Source: Candidatus Flexicrinis proximus (GTDB lineage Bacteria > Chloroflexota > Anaerolineae > Aggregatilineales > Phototrophicaceae). From it: 64,000 bases of DNA. The stretch covers positions 809,120 through 873,119 of the forward strand of contig JADJQF010000033.1 in assembly GCA_016712885.1 (NCBI GenBank). The letters run 5' to 3'. Position 1 is the stretch's first letter, and each line of letters begins with the position of its first letter. This document shows, in pieces, positions 24,247 to 35,101 of this stretch. The translations under genes were made by a program, and so were the position numbers. The notes under the pieces are model-generated. The model did not search any database. It saw nothing but the letters and a program-made list of their open reading frames with translations, and was not told the origin of the DNA.

Positions 24247-27200
24247 ATGCAGGCACCAAAACACTCCAGCATGAGTATGGTTTCTGCACCAAACGGCGCT
24301 CAGGATCCGTATGCCGATACGGAGATCAGCTTATATTATGGCGAAGTGCGCACCAGTGTCATCGATCTCGACATCCAGACAATAAATGGCGTGCTTGGGA
24401 TTCGCCGGACGTATCGGCAATTTTGTCAGGACGTTTTGCGCTTCATGGGCGCGGGCTGGTCTCATAGCCAGCATTCGAAGCTGCGTTCGCATGCAGGTGG
24501 TATCGCGTATTTTATGATGCCGGACGGTGGCGATATCGCTTTCTACGAAACTGCGCCAAACGGCTCCTATTACAAGGCGTTTCCCGGGCTTGCGGCGGAG
24601 ATGTACTGGAACAATCCGCCTGCTGATCCCGACAACTACTACGATATTCGTTTCGTCGATGGGAATCGCTACTGGTTCGGTGTCGATGGCTGGCTCAAGA
24701 TGCGTCAGTTTCCGAACGGCGATATCTGGACGTATACCTATCAGACCAACCCTAGTGCATACGACGTAGGGTTGTTAAGACAAGTCGCCGATCAACGCGG
24801 AAACCAACTCCTGTTCCGCTATTACGACACGCAAGGTGTTTCCGGGCAGGGCTTTAAGCATAGACATTTATGGCGAATTGGTGATCAATCAGCTTCTGGA
24901 TTGGCGGGATCAAATCCGACAGGCCGTTTCGTCACATATGATTACATTCGCTCTGCGCCGAACAATCAACTTACCCTTCTTTCTACTGTAAAAGATACGC
25001 TCGGACAACTGTGGGAGTACAAATACGACACTACGCTCAGCTGGCAGGGAACGACCGTTATTGCGCCCATAAAACAGTTTTTCTCGCCAGCCGTTGTTTC
25101 CCCGAGCACGAACTTTACAAACGACGAAATCCTGCTTCGCAATCTAGCTTACACATGGAAGAACGGAACGCCGAACGACGGCGTGGAAAAAATCACGCAA
25201 TCGTTAGGACGCGAGGGCGTTTCCGGCACTACTTACGACCTTGTCCAGACTTATGACTTCTTTCGGTACGATTCCGCCAACCCTCGGACAGAAGTCACCG
25301 TCGCCGGCAAAAAGACGACGCACAAGTTCGACGGGCAGACCTATAAGAGTACTCAAAGTCCTGACGGTGAAATCACCTCCCAAACGCTGAATAGCAACTA
25401 TCAGACCTCACAGCTCACCAATGGAAATGGCGATATCTCGTCATTCAGTTGGACGACGAGCGGCTGGTTTCTCTCACAAGCGACCGACGCCGACGATTAC
25501 ATTACGCGTTACGAATACGAAAACGGAGACACCGTTAATGGACGACTTCTCGAAACAGAAGACGCCCTGGGAAGAATTACAAAATACTTCTATCAGGATG
25601 CAACGCATCCTCGTAAGCCAACGCGCGTTCGCGTTCTCAACGACACGATGACCATAAAGGAAACTCACTTCACGTATAACAGCCAAGGATCGATCAGGTA
25701 TGAGCTAGAACTCTTCCCGCAGTACAGCCCTGTCGCCTGGAGCCCAAACATCGGTGATTACCAAACCTGGAAAATAGCGCGGCTTGTAGAATATACGTAT
25801 CTGTCCACAGATAAACGCATGCTCAGCAGCACGACGTTGCACGACGTCAATAACATCGCCAATAATCAGACGACGACGTATTCGTACGATATGTGGGGGC
25901 GGGTCATTAAGGCGCAGCGCAGCAGCGTGCTTGGAAGCTGCCAATTTACTCATACGATTTATGATTACGCCAGCAGGGTGACAGCGACGATATGCGGGAC
26001 GGCGGACTTGCCGCCGTCCTACAATTTGGAAGCACTCTGGAATACGATACGCTGGGGCGTCGTATCAAGGAGCGCACGAACGTTGGATCGCCTGACGCAC
26101 AAGCCAAATATCTGTATTATGACGCGCTTGGCCGGCTAATCAGAACCGTAACGAATGTTGAGCCGATGAGTACGGCATGGACTGCCGTCGGCCAATGGGT
26201 TTGGGAGCAAAACGCGTGGAAGACCACTGCTGGCGGCACGGTGATCTCCCCTGGCGCGCGCAACGATCAGAATCTCCCAGACGATTTGCAGTATAAGGAG
26301 CTTGGGAAAATACGGCCCAAGCGCGATACCTCTGGCCAGGCAACCTTATACGGGTACACGGGAAAAGGAAATCTGAAGCGCGAGATCAAGTGCGCGAGTA
26401 ATCCCACGTATTTTAATTCTGCTGATCAGGCCAATCGCATCAGCTTAAACAGCTACAGTCTAGTGGCCGACCCCGACCTCGACATTGAGACCCTGTACAC
26501 CTATGACGGCGCGAGCCGTCTCACAACAGTTGAGCGAGTCCGTATCAACGGCGTCTTCGAAACGAGTGTCACATACGAATATGACGGGCGAGGCAATGTT
26601 AAGCGCGAGATCATCAACCCTACGGATGACGTGAACCTGCGTGCAAAGCCAGACTATTATGTCTGGTCAGGCAGAAAGCTGGATGAAGTTGGTCGCGTGT
26701 CGCTCACCGAGCGAGCCTTCGATTATTTCCCGTGGGAAGCGCAGAATAAGCTCCAGCTCCGCACTACGCTTTATGGATTTTCCTCGCTCGATCATCGTAT
26801 CAAGACCATTGAGAGCGCCAGTGACCCCGACTATGTGGTCACCAATCCGGGAAATCATTCGCTATCGAACTATCCCTCCGGTTCGATCAGTCCGTCAGCC
26901 GACGCCGATCTTGACCTGATTACCGAGGCCAAATTCGATGTCCTCGGCAGGAAGATCTATGACGAGGACGTTTTCAAGAGACGCACCTGGTTTGCATATG
27001 ACGGACTTGGGCGCATCACACGTACGGTCAAGAATGCGGTCGGGATAGCTGAGGATGGCAGCGTAAACGATCCTCGCAATCCTTCATACTCCATCAACGC
27101 CGCCGCCGATATGGATCTGGTGACGAATACGTTCTACAACACCGACGGCCATGTGCAGCGCGTGCAGGAAATCAAAGACATCGCTAACGTGAACGCGTAT

Positions 27201-30200
27201 TGGACACTTTACGCGTACGACGACATAGGGCGTGTGACCCGCGAAATCCGTAATGCGGCCAATGCGGCTTATTATGACGGTGAGGGCTGGAGCGATCTCT
27301 CAGGGTATGGCGCATTATCTGCCGACTCGGACAAAGACCTCGCGGTCACGACGGATTATGACGATCTGGGGCGAGTGCGAACCGTAAAAGACGAACGCAC
27401 GGGCAATGAGACGTATACTGGCTACGACGAGCTTGGCCGGGTCGTTATCACCGTCAGGAACTACACTGCGCAAGGAGATTCGTCGCCGCTGAACTGGGAA
27501 TGGAGCAGCGCGAATGCGCGGTGGGAGTATGTGCCGGGACACGCGGTAGATCATGGCGCTAGAAACGATGTAAACCTCATCGCGACGACACGGTATGACG
27601 TGCTGGGGCGTATCATCAAAACGCGCGCCAGCGACGGGGCTGAAACGCAGTTCGAGCTGGATCGGGTTGGCCGCGTCGTCAAGCAGATCGTGAATTATGT
27701 GAATGGTACTTATGATCCGGGTTTCGCGGACGAAGATCTGATCACGCTGAACACGTATAACAAAGCAAGTTATCTGCTCACGACGACTGATCCGCGCGGG
27801 ACGAAAACAGCATTTGCATACAATAAAGTGGGAAGACGGGTGATAACAACTACCGCTGCAGACACGGCGCTCGCGACTGCAAGCTATACCTGTTACAACA
27901 AGGCCGGCGAAGAATTGCGCGTTATTCAGAACTACCTGCCTGGCCCCACGACAGATCCCGACAAGCGTACTGCTCCCAATACGTGGGAATTCAATCCTAC
28001 ACAATATGGCGCGGATAACGACGAAAACGTGATTACAGAATACCGATACGACAAGGTGAGGCGGCAGATTGAAGTCATCAACCCGCTGGGTCATGCCGAT
28101 TCTCAAAGCTACGATAAAGCCGGTCAGATTATCGGAAAGACCGACGCGCTCGAACATGAGACACTATTCTTTTATGATCGCGCGGGGCGACTGTTGAAAG
28201 TCATTCAGGCATATCAGCCTCAACCCATTGTCGGGAACCCTGTAGACGATCCGGCGTACTGGTATTGGGATGCGGCTACCGGACAGTGGAGGGACATGCG
28301 CGGTGACATCGTTGAGCACGCCACAGACAATGCCAGGAACCTTATTGTCCTTATGACATACGACAAGGGCGGCCGGATGCTGACCCGGCGCGAACCACGC
28401 GGCAATCTGACGACCCTCACCTACGACAAGCGCGACCGCCGGCATACGCTGACCAATCCGCTCAACCTAACATGGGAAACGCAGTACAGCGATCTGCCCG
28501 CAGGCCAAACCCGCGAAAGCCGGATTTTCCCCGGATCGAACGGGAACACGACGCCGTACACCGTCCAGCGCGACTTCGACCGGGCAGGACGCGTTGAGTC
28601 GGTGCAGTATGGCGACGCGACGACGACGCCGAACGTCGCCCTCAGCTATACGCTCGCCGGGCAGCGCAGCCTGATGGACGAGGCGGGCGCGAGCGGCTCG
28701 GTGCGGACAACGGAATACACCTACGACAAGGCGCGCCGGCTGACGCAGGTGCGTTTCGATGTCGACGGCAGTTCAACGTATGACGAGACCGTCGAATACA
28801 CCTACGACCCCGGCGGCCTGCGGACGCAGCTCAAGGTCGTGAGCGACGGCAACCGGACGATCAACTACACCTACGATGCCAAGGGACAGCCGAGCGCCAT
28901 GAGCTACGTCGCGGGAAAGCAGTCCGGCGTCAGCCTGTTGAGCTCTGCGGAGATGACATTCACCAAATCCGGCTGGCTGAAGCGTCTCGACCGTAACCCC
29001 GCCACCAATGTCCTGAGCAGCCGCTACGCTTACGACGCGGCCGGTCGCCTGCTGCAGATCCAGCACATCTTCGACGATTCGACCATCCTCGCGCAGTTCG
29101 ACTACACCGTCAACGCGCTGGGCAACCGGACGCAAGCGCTGGAACGCTGGCTGCCGAATGCGACCGACCCGATGATCGTGCGGACGATTCAGTATGCCTA
29201 CGATTCCGCCTCGCGCCTGACCGGAGCGACATACTTCCCGAACCTGACTGGCAGCGGCAGTCCGCTGCACACCTACGGCTACACCTACGATTGGTCGGGC
29301 AACCGGCTGACCGAGACGCTGGATACTGTAACGCGCAACTTCGGTTACAACGCCGCCAATCAGTTGACGAGCGAAGGCGCGACCGCCCTAACATACGACC
29401 CGAACGGCAATTTGCTGAACGACGGCACCAACGCTTATGTCTGGGACCGCGCCAACCGACTGCTGTCGATGGGCGGCGCGAGCTACGCCTACGATGGGGA
29501 CGGCGACCGCCATTCGCGCACGGTCGGCGGCAATCTCACGCGATATCTGCTCGACAAACAATCGCCGCTGACGCTGGTGCTCTCAGAGACGACAAGTAGC
29601 GCGACGAAGCGGTATCTGCATGGTCCGGCGGGCATTTTCGCTCAGCAGGACAATACGCAGGCCACGACGTGGGGAACGGCGTACATGCTGCAAGACGGTC
29701 TCGGCAGCGTCCGCGCGCTCTCGAACGACATGAATGTGTTATCCGCACAGGCGTATTCGCCGTATGGCGTTCCGCTGCAGTCCGACTTGCCGACAGACTT
29801 CGGCTTCACCGGTGAGCAGACAGACGCGCTAAACGATTTGATCTATCTGCGCGCCCGCTATCTCAATCCTGCAAAGGGGGTTTTTGGGAATCGCGATTCA
29901 TTTCCTGGGGCTAGTCGTCTGCCGATGTCGCTCAATAGGTACGCTTGGGTTAAAGGGAATGTGCCGAATCGCATTGATTCATCGGGTATGACGTCGTTTC
30001 TCGATTTACTGATTGCAACGGTATTGAATGTCGTATTGCCGATAGTTACTGCCGCACAAACGACTTCCTGACAGCCAACTGCCGCTATTTTTTCAAGTAC
30101 CAGCGTCGGAACCACCGGTTCAAGTTTTCTTCGGTGGCTCTCAAGGCGATAATCTTGACCCCCGCGGCACTAATCCATATCGTGTTAATCCGTTGTTTGC

Positions 30201-30804
30201 TCATAACTCGGATGTCGTAGTTCGCTATCCCGGTGTGCCTTCAGATGAACTCAATCCACGTTTACCTGGTTTTGAGCTACGCATTTTGCGGAGTATGGGC
30301 ATCTACGATGAGCAAGGCAAGCTAATTTATACTGACGCAGATGGTCAGCCCCTTACTGGTAAACGACTTCAAGCGAAATTGGCGGCTCAACAGCTAATCG
30401 AACGCGGGATTACTACGCAAGATATATCGCTGATCGGATATAGTGCGGGTGCAGATGCAGCGATGATATTTATGGATGAATACGTTGACCAGCTGAGACA
30501 ATCGGGTTGGACAGGCAAAGTTTCAGACATCGTAATCATTGGCGGTACAGCAACAGGTGGCATGTCTGGCGGGCGGGCATTGGAGGATAATTGGTCGAGT
30601 CTTGCCAATTCAATTCTGCATGGAGGCACTGATATTCTTGTTGTCGATGACAATGCCGAGAATGTTAGCATGCCTTCGAGCTATCCTCAGCCGACTAGGC
30701 GAGGAGTAGGCACACTAACCTATTATCCAGTTGATCTAATTCACAGTGAGGATATACTTCCGGGGATCAATTGTTTAGACAATTGGGGATACCTGGGGCA
30801 GTAA
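24247..30804 (+). pseudogene. RHS/YD-repeat protein with alpha/beta-hydrolase-like tip, two frameshifts
   Basis: The first frame (24247-26139) begins MQAPKHSS and has the N-terminal RHS entry domain (ISLYYGEVRTSVIDLDIQTI, RRTYRQF) and early YD repeats. At about 26035 the match moves to the frame ending at 30071, with dozens of YD repeats (YDALGRLIRT, YDELGRVVIT) and the core end (LGSVRAL, YSPYGVPL, DLIYLRARYLNPAKG, RYAWVKGNVPNRIDSSGM). At about 30060 it moves again, to a frame encoding VFFGGSQGDNLDPRGTNPYR and then LIGYSAGADAA, a nucleophile-elbow GxSxG motif. Joined, the product is about 2180 residues. RHS shells enclose variable toxic tips; here the tip looks like a lipase or esterase. No signal peptide is seen. 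A TATAGT-like -10 lies upstream. Confidence 0.8.
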
Positions 30805-30952
30805 TGTCTGGAACAACTGCAAATAACAGCACAGACCTGTACTCATTTATTATGGATTGGATGAGGGATTACTAAAATATGCGATGTACTGCAATGGGAC
30901 ATGGCTTGTGTATTCGAATTCAACATGAAGAATATGATCGAGAGGGTTCGTT

Positions 30953-32128
30953 ATGACAAAACGCGCTCGGTCAATCGGCATCCTGATCACTACAGCAGTC
31001 GTATTGGCAACTGTGATTGCTGTGACCTTCAATCAGGGGCTTATACGATATGGAGAATTGATTGTTACAAATCCTGAAGAAAACGAAGCGGAATGCTTGG
31101 CTTCCTTTGATGCTTTTCTATTTGAAGGCCCACGTTCTGAAGGTGAGCCTCGTACAAAACCTTTACGTCCGTGGCAATATATAACTGCTGTCCCCGTAAA
31201 CCTCTATCCTATCGCAGCACGCACTTATAATGACAAAGAAGAAGTCTGGTTCAATGATGGTTCTGTATATCATCTAGAAAATGAATCCTGGACAGAAATT
31301 ACATTTAGTGTTTCCGATTCAGTGTCTTTGCAAGGAGTGAGCGATTTTTTTTGTTGACAAGCAAGAACAGGTATGGGGAACTACCATCACAGTGAATGAG
31401 ACTGATCAACAAATACCTTATTTGGCAAAATACAACGACACCTTAAATCAATTTGAGTTCGTTCGAGGTCTCGCAGAAATGCCTGCGAGATCACCAGGAA
31501 CGACTTTACTTGATGAGTCGGGGGTATTCTGGATTTTAATCGAACACGACGCAATCTATTCCTTCGATCCTTCACTCGCAAAACGACATTTATTACCGAT
31601 TTTCCGTATTCAGGCATTGCCTCGTCTGATATCGCCTCAAATGGGGACATCTATTTAAGCCGACTACCGCCTGAAGAGCTTGAGAGCGGACTATCTGAGT
31701 ATATGGAAGAAGGGTTTTTACTTAAGTTTTCACAAGATACAAGCGATGTTTCTCTCGTCAGCATACCGGATCGCAAGTTGCCGAGAGGAATAAATATTGG
31801 AGTCGACTCGAAGGATCAACTGTGGCTTGAAGGTATCGCATACTTGGATACCAGCAAAACATGGAATTTGACTTATAACCCAGAAATTGGACACGATATC
31901 GAGAGATATCCACGCGCCACTTTAGAATTAATTGATTCGAGGGGTGTATTATGGTTTAGACGCTGGTTAGATAGTGGACATCGAAACCAAGGTATGGGGT
32001 GGTATGATCCGTCAAGTTCAACCGGATGTATGTACACAAATCTTGTTGCCGACAACATTATTGAAGACAGAAACAAAAATATCTGGATTGTCATTGAACG
32101 CGAACTCTATAAATTAGAGACGCAATGA
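30953..32128 (+). pseudogene. Membrane-anchored beta-propeller protein, two frameshifts
   Basis: From ATG 30953: basic start (MTKRARSIG) and one membrane anchor (ILITTAVVLATVIAVTF), then propeller-like blades spread over three frames: VWFNDGSVYHLENESW; LLDESGVFWILIEHDAIYSF; GVDSKDQLWLEG; LIDSRGVLWFRRW; IIEDRNKNIWIVIERELYKL. The first frameshift is at a T8 run near 31345, where one T fewer restores VSDFFVDKQEQVWG; the second is near 31600. The blade pattern resembles the two-component-regulator propeller (Reg_prop). Position directly after the RHS tip raises the possibility of an associated or immunity function, but this is weak. Confidence 0.65.
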
Positions 32129-32145
32129 GTGAATAGTATAAAGAA

Positions 32146-32511
32146 ATGCTGTCGATGGGCGGCGTGAGTTATGCCTACGACGGGGACGGCGACCGCCATT
32201 CGCGCACGGTCAGCGGCCTGCAGGCACGTTATACATTGGATAAACAGACTGCTCTGACGACGGTGATTGAAGAGAGGGCGGGAGCCTTTACAAGAATACG
32301 CTATTTGCACGGTCCGGCAGGACTCTTAGGTCAGCAGAACAATGTGTACGCTTCGAGTTGGGCAACGAACTATCCATTGGAAGATGGTTTGGGAAGCGTC
32401 CGTGCGCTTTCGGATGGCGGACAAGTGTTATCCGCGCAAGCGTATTCTCCATATGGCGAACAGCTTCAGACTGCCATCCCCTCAGAGTTTGGATTTACAG
32501 GTGAACAGTGA
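32146..32511 (+). pseudogene. Orphan RHS core fragment
   Basis: Encodes LSMGGVSYAYDGDGDRHSR followed by LHGPAGLLGQ, LEDGLGSVRAL and AYSPYGEQL, nearly the same as residues encoded at about 29459-29820 of the upstream RHS gene, and stops at GFTGEQ. There is no N-terminal part and no tip, so it is a displaced fragment produced by recombination. Confidence 0.75.
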
Positions 32512-32620
32512 GCTGTCGTCCACGCGCCGAGGCAGTACACCGCGTCGTCGCCCTGATCGATGACGGACATTCCGCTACTTGGTTGCCGCACGCAAACATA
32601 CTCCGATGGTTCTTACAGTG
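32512..32620 (-). pseudogene. Short minus-strand RHS remnant
   Basis: The bases GTCGTCCACGCGCCG and GATCGATGACGG match the intact minus-strand RHS gene near 37174-37215, in the same orientation. It abuts the plus-strand RHS fragment on one side and the IS on the other. Confidence 0.5.
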
Positions 32621-33622
32621 TAGTGCGTCATACCCGATGAGACACATTACCGATTATTTTAAGAGAGACCGCATGACTTCATAGGGGGTCTTTCCTTCTA
32701 AGGAGATGTGAGGTCGATCGTAGTTGTAGAAGCTCTCCCAGGCCTCAAGTTTGGCATTCAAGTCAACATCATCAGTGTAGTTCAGCAGCTGATAAAACTC
32801 GGTCTTATCGGTTCGATGAGACCGTTCGACTTTGCCATTGAGCTGCGGTGTTCGCGGTTTGATGTAGACATGCTGAATGCCGTGATCTTCAACATGCCAG
32901 TGGAAACGGGCTTGAAACTCATGTCCCCGGTCGGTTCTGACCATATTGATGCGGAATGGGAACTTGCCGACAACATAGTCGATGAACTGGATGGCACACG
33001 CCTGATTATGATTCGGATAGATCTGCAAGGCGCGAATGCGCGTCGCATCGTCGACGGCGGTGTATTGGAAGCGTTTCACGACCTGACCTGATTGATCTTT
33101 CAGCTGCACAAACTTCACATCGATCTGAACCTGGTGGCCAGGAGTCTTTTTGCATAGCGTTTGCTATGGATTGTTCGTCTGGGTGCCGTTTTTGCCAGCC
33201 GGCCGAGTCCGTGCGACCTCAACACGCGGGTCACTGTAGATCTCAGAAACTGTGATCCCATGGTAGCGGTTCAAGTAATAGGTGATCCGCAGCGAGCCGA
33301 TCTGATATTCCCGCCGGAGTTCGAGGATCTTTTCGACCACCTCAGGCGACGTTTTACGTGGCTGAGTGTGGGCGACAGGCTTCTGTCGATATAATCCTGC
33401 TCGTCCCTCACGGTCATACTTCTTTTTCCACTCATAGAACGTCGAACGAGCGACGTTGAATTCTCGACACGCCTTCCTGACACCGAGGGCACTGGCATAT
33501 TCAAGTACAGCTTGCTTGAACCTGACGCGTAATTCCTCTCTCGCTTCCGAGTGCATACCACAGCCTCCTGCTCACACCTTGCATTTTATGCCACATTGTC
33601 CAGGAGGGTATGACGTAACACA
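32621..33622 (-). mobile_element. IS481-like insertion sequence with terminal inverted repeats
   Basis: Ends are TGTAGTGCGTCATACCC (32621-32637) and, inverted, TGTGTTACGTCATACCC (33606-33622), matching at 14 of 17 positions. About 1.0 kb with one transposase gene on the minus strand, typical of IS481. The target duplication is at most CAG. It sits among RHS fragments. Confidence 0.75.
32654..33556 (-). pseudogene. IS481-type transposase, frameshifted
   Basis: The N-terminal part (ATG 33556) is a helix-turn-helix (ASALGVRKACREFNVARSTF, YEWKKKYDREGRAGL) to EIYSD near 33240. Shifting one base gives VTRVLRSHGLGRLAK, then a second shift near 33135 leads to KKTPGHQVQIDVKFVQLKD and the DDE catalytic part: VDDATRIRALQIY, MVRTDRGHEFQA, TPQLNGKVERSHRTDKTEFY. 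All three catalytic acids are present but split over frames, so this copy should be inactive unless the shifts are sequencing errors. Confidence 0.8.
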
Positions 33623-34090
33623 GAGGCTGCTGACCGCCTGTGTGACGCGGTTGCCCGCGCCGTCATATGCATACTCATGCCCGCCCATCGACAACAGACG
33701 ATTGGCGCGATCCCACGTATAGGTATTCGCGCCGTCGTCGGTCATGTCGCCATTGGCGTCGTAGGCGAAGCCGCCGCTGCCGATCTGGTTCAGCTTGTTG
33801 AACGTGCGCGCCGTGCCGTTGTTGTCAGTCAGGTTGCCAGCCACGTCATATTCATAGGCGAATGTCTCTGCCGGTGACGAGGAAGTATTCTGCCCCGGAT
33901 AATAATCGGCATCTAACACGCGCGAGGCGGCGTCATAGGTGTATTGGATAGCCTGGAGCGTGTATTCGGCGTCGACCGAGAGCTGCTTGGAGCGTATCAC
34001 ATGGCCGGACGACGCGGAGCCTTTATCGGCGCGGTTGTTCACTTGCAGCGTGAACGGCCCGTCGTTCGGCAGCGGAATCGGGATGATATG
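33623..34090 (-). pseudogene. RHS fragment truncated by the IS
   Basis: Minus-strand RHS core (PLPNDGPFTLQVNNRAD, IQYTYDAASRVLDADYYPGQ, YDVAGNLTDNNGTARTFNKL, YAYDGAGNRVTQAVSSL) closely resembling 36560-36970 of the intact RHS gene. It ends at the IS and has an in-frame stop at its upstream edge near 34092. A relic, not a gene. Confidence 0.75.
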
Positions 34091-34142
34091 CTAGCCGCTT
34101 AACCGTAACGTGTTGAATTCGTCGCCGTCTTTCCAACTTAAA

Positions 34143-35063
34143 TTACTCTGCAGGATACAAAGACCGTGCACATCGAAAGCCGATATGCTCTCCGATAGTT
34201 TCAGGACGCTCGGATGCGCGGAAGAAAGTGCTTAAAGACCAGATATTTCCAGAAATTGCCCCTCCACGGAGCACGCGAGATGTTTCAAGCAAATACAATG
34301 CGTCACCTGAAAAACTCTCGGGCTTACGCCTCAAAAGCAGGCGTGACAAAAAGAGATCGTCCACCCATTCCGAAGCATTTCCTGCCATATCAAATGCTCC
34401 GACCCAGCTACGATTTTCCGCTATGCTTCCAATCGGGTACATTTTCTTGTGAAGGATAACTCTCGTTATCCAAGTGCAAATTATTCGTGTCAAATTCATT
34501 CCCCCATGGATACGATAATTTGTCGGGGCCACTTGCGGCATATTCCCATTCCGCTTCACTGGGCAGACGTGCGCCTCGGGCTTCACAATAGATCATCGCC
34601 CGTTGCCAACTAATATATGTACGTGGAAACATGGGATTGAGCGGCGTATTCGAACGCCGTTCAAGCTGTGACTCCAGACAGGGATCCGCTAAAAACCGCT
34701 ACCGTAAATGCACTGCTCGTCAAACTGCTGATTAGAAACCTCATAACGATCAATCCAAAATCCAGGCAAGTAAGTAGAATATGTGTAATTGGCACCTGTT
34801 TCGTCGCCGATTGCTTGAATACATTGTGTTGGAGGTTCACTTCGTTCTTCGCATAATTTACGCAATACGTCTGTCTCTATACCCACATGATATTCTGATG
34901 GTGGTACGTACACCATTTCCACCCCAGTTCTATCCACTACTATGGTTCCAAGTTCTATGGTTTGCAGTGCAGCATTATTAATGCTAATCAAATAGAGAAA
35001 TACAGCACAAATATACATTTTGAGCCACCTTATGGAATGTAGTTTCTTATTTCCCAGAAACAT
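34143..35063 (-). pseudogene. FGE-sulfatase/SUMF1-domain secreted protein, two frameshifts
   Basis: From ATG 35063: signal-like segment (MYICAVFLYLISINNAALQT), then GVEMVYVPPSEYHVGIE and FWIDRYEVSNQQF, the N-terminal FGE-sulfatase motifs. A T5 run near 34692 needs one more T to continue into LADPCLE, ISWQRAMIYCEARGARLPSE and AEWEYAASGPDKLSYPWGNE. A second shift near 34440 leads to MAGNASEWVDDLF, RVLRGG and FRASERPETIGEHIGFRCAR. The family includes formylglycine-generating enzymes and many non-catalytic binding domains; the latter is likely here. It lies 38 bases after the 3090-residue RHS gene on the same strand and may belong to that operon. Confidence 0.75.
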
Positions 35064-35101
35064 CTATCCCCCTTGCGTAGTCTGCAGTTTTGCTTTGACT
35101 A

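Noticed and set aside
26020..26139. Reading the stop at 26139 as a natural end of an RHS protein
   Set aside because: The YD repeats continue without loss in the adjacent frame from about 26035, so this is a frameshift rather than a true C-terminal tip.
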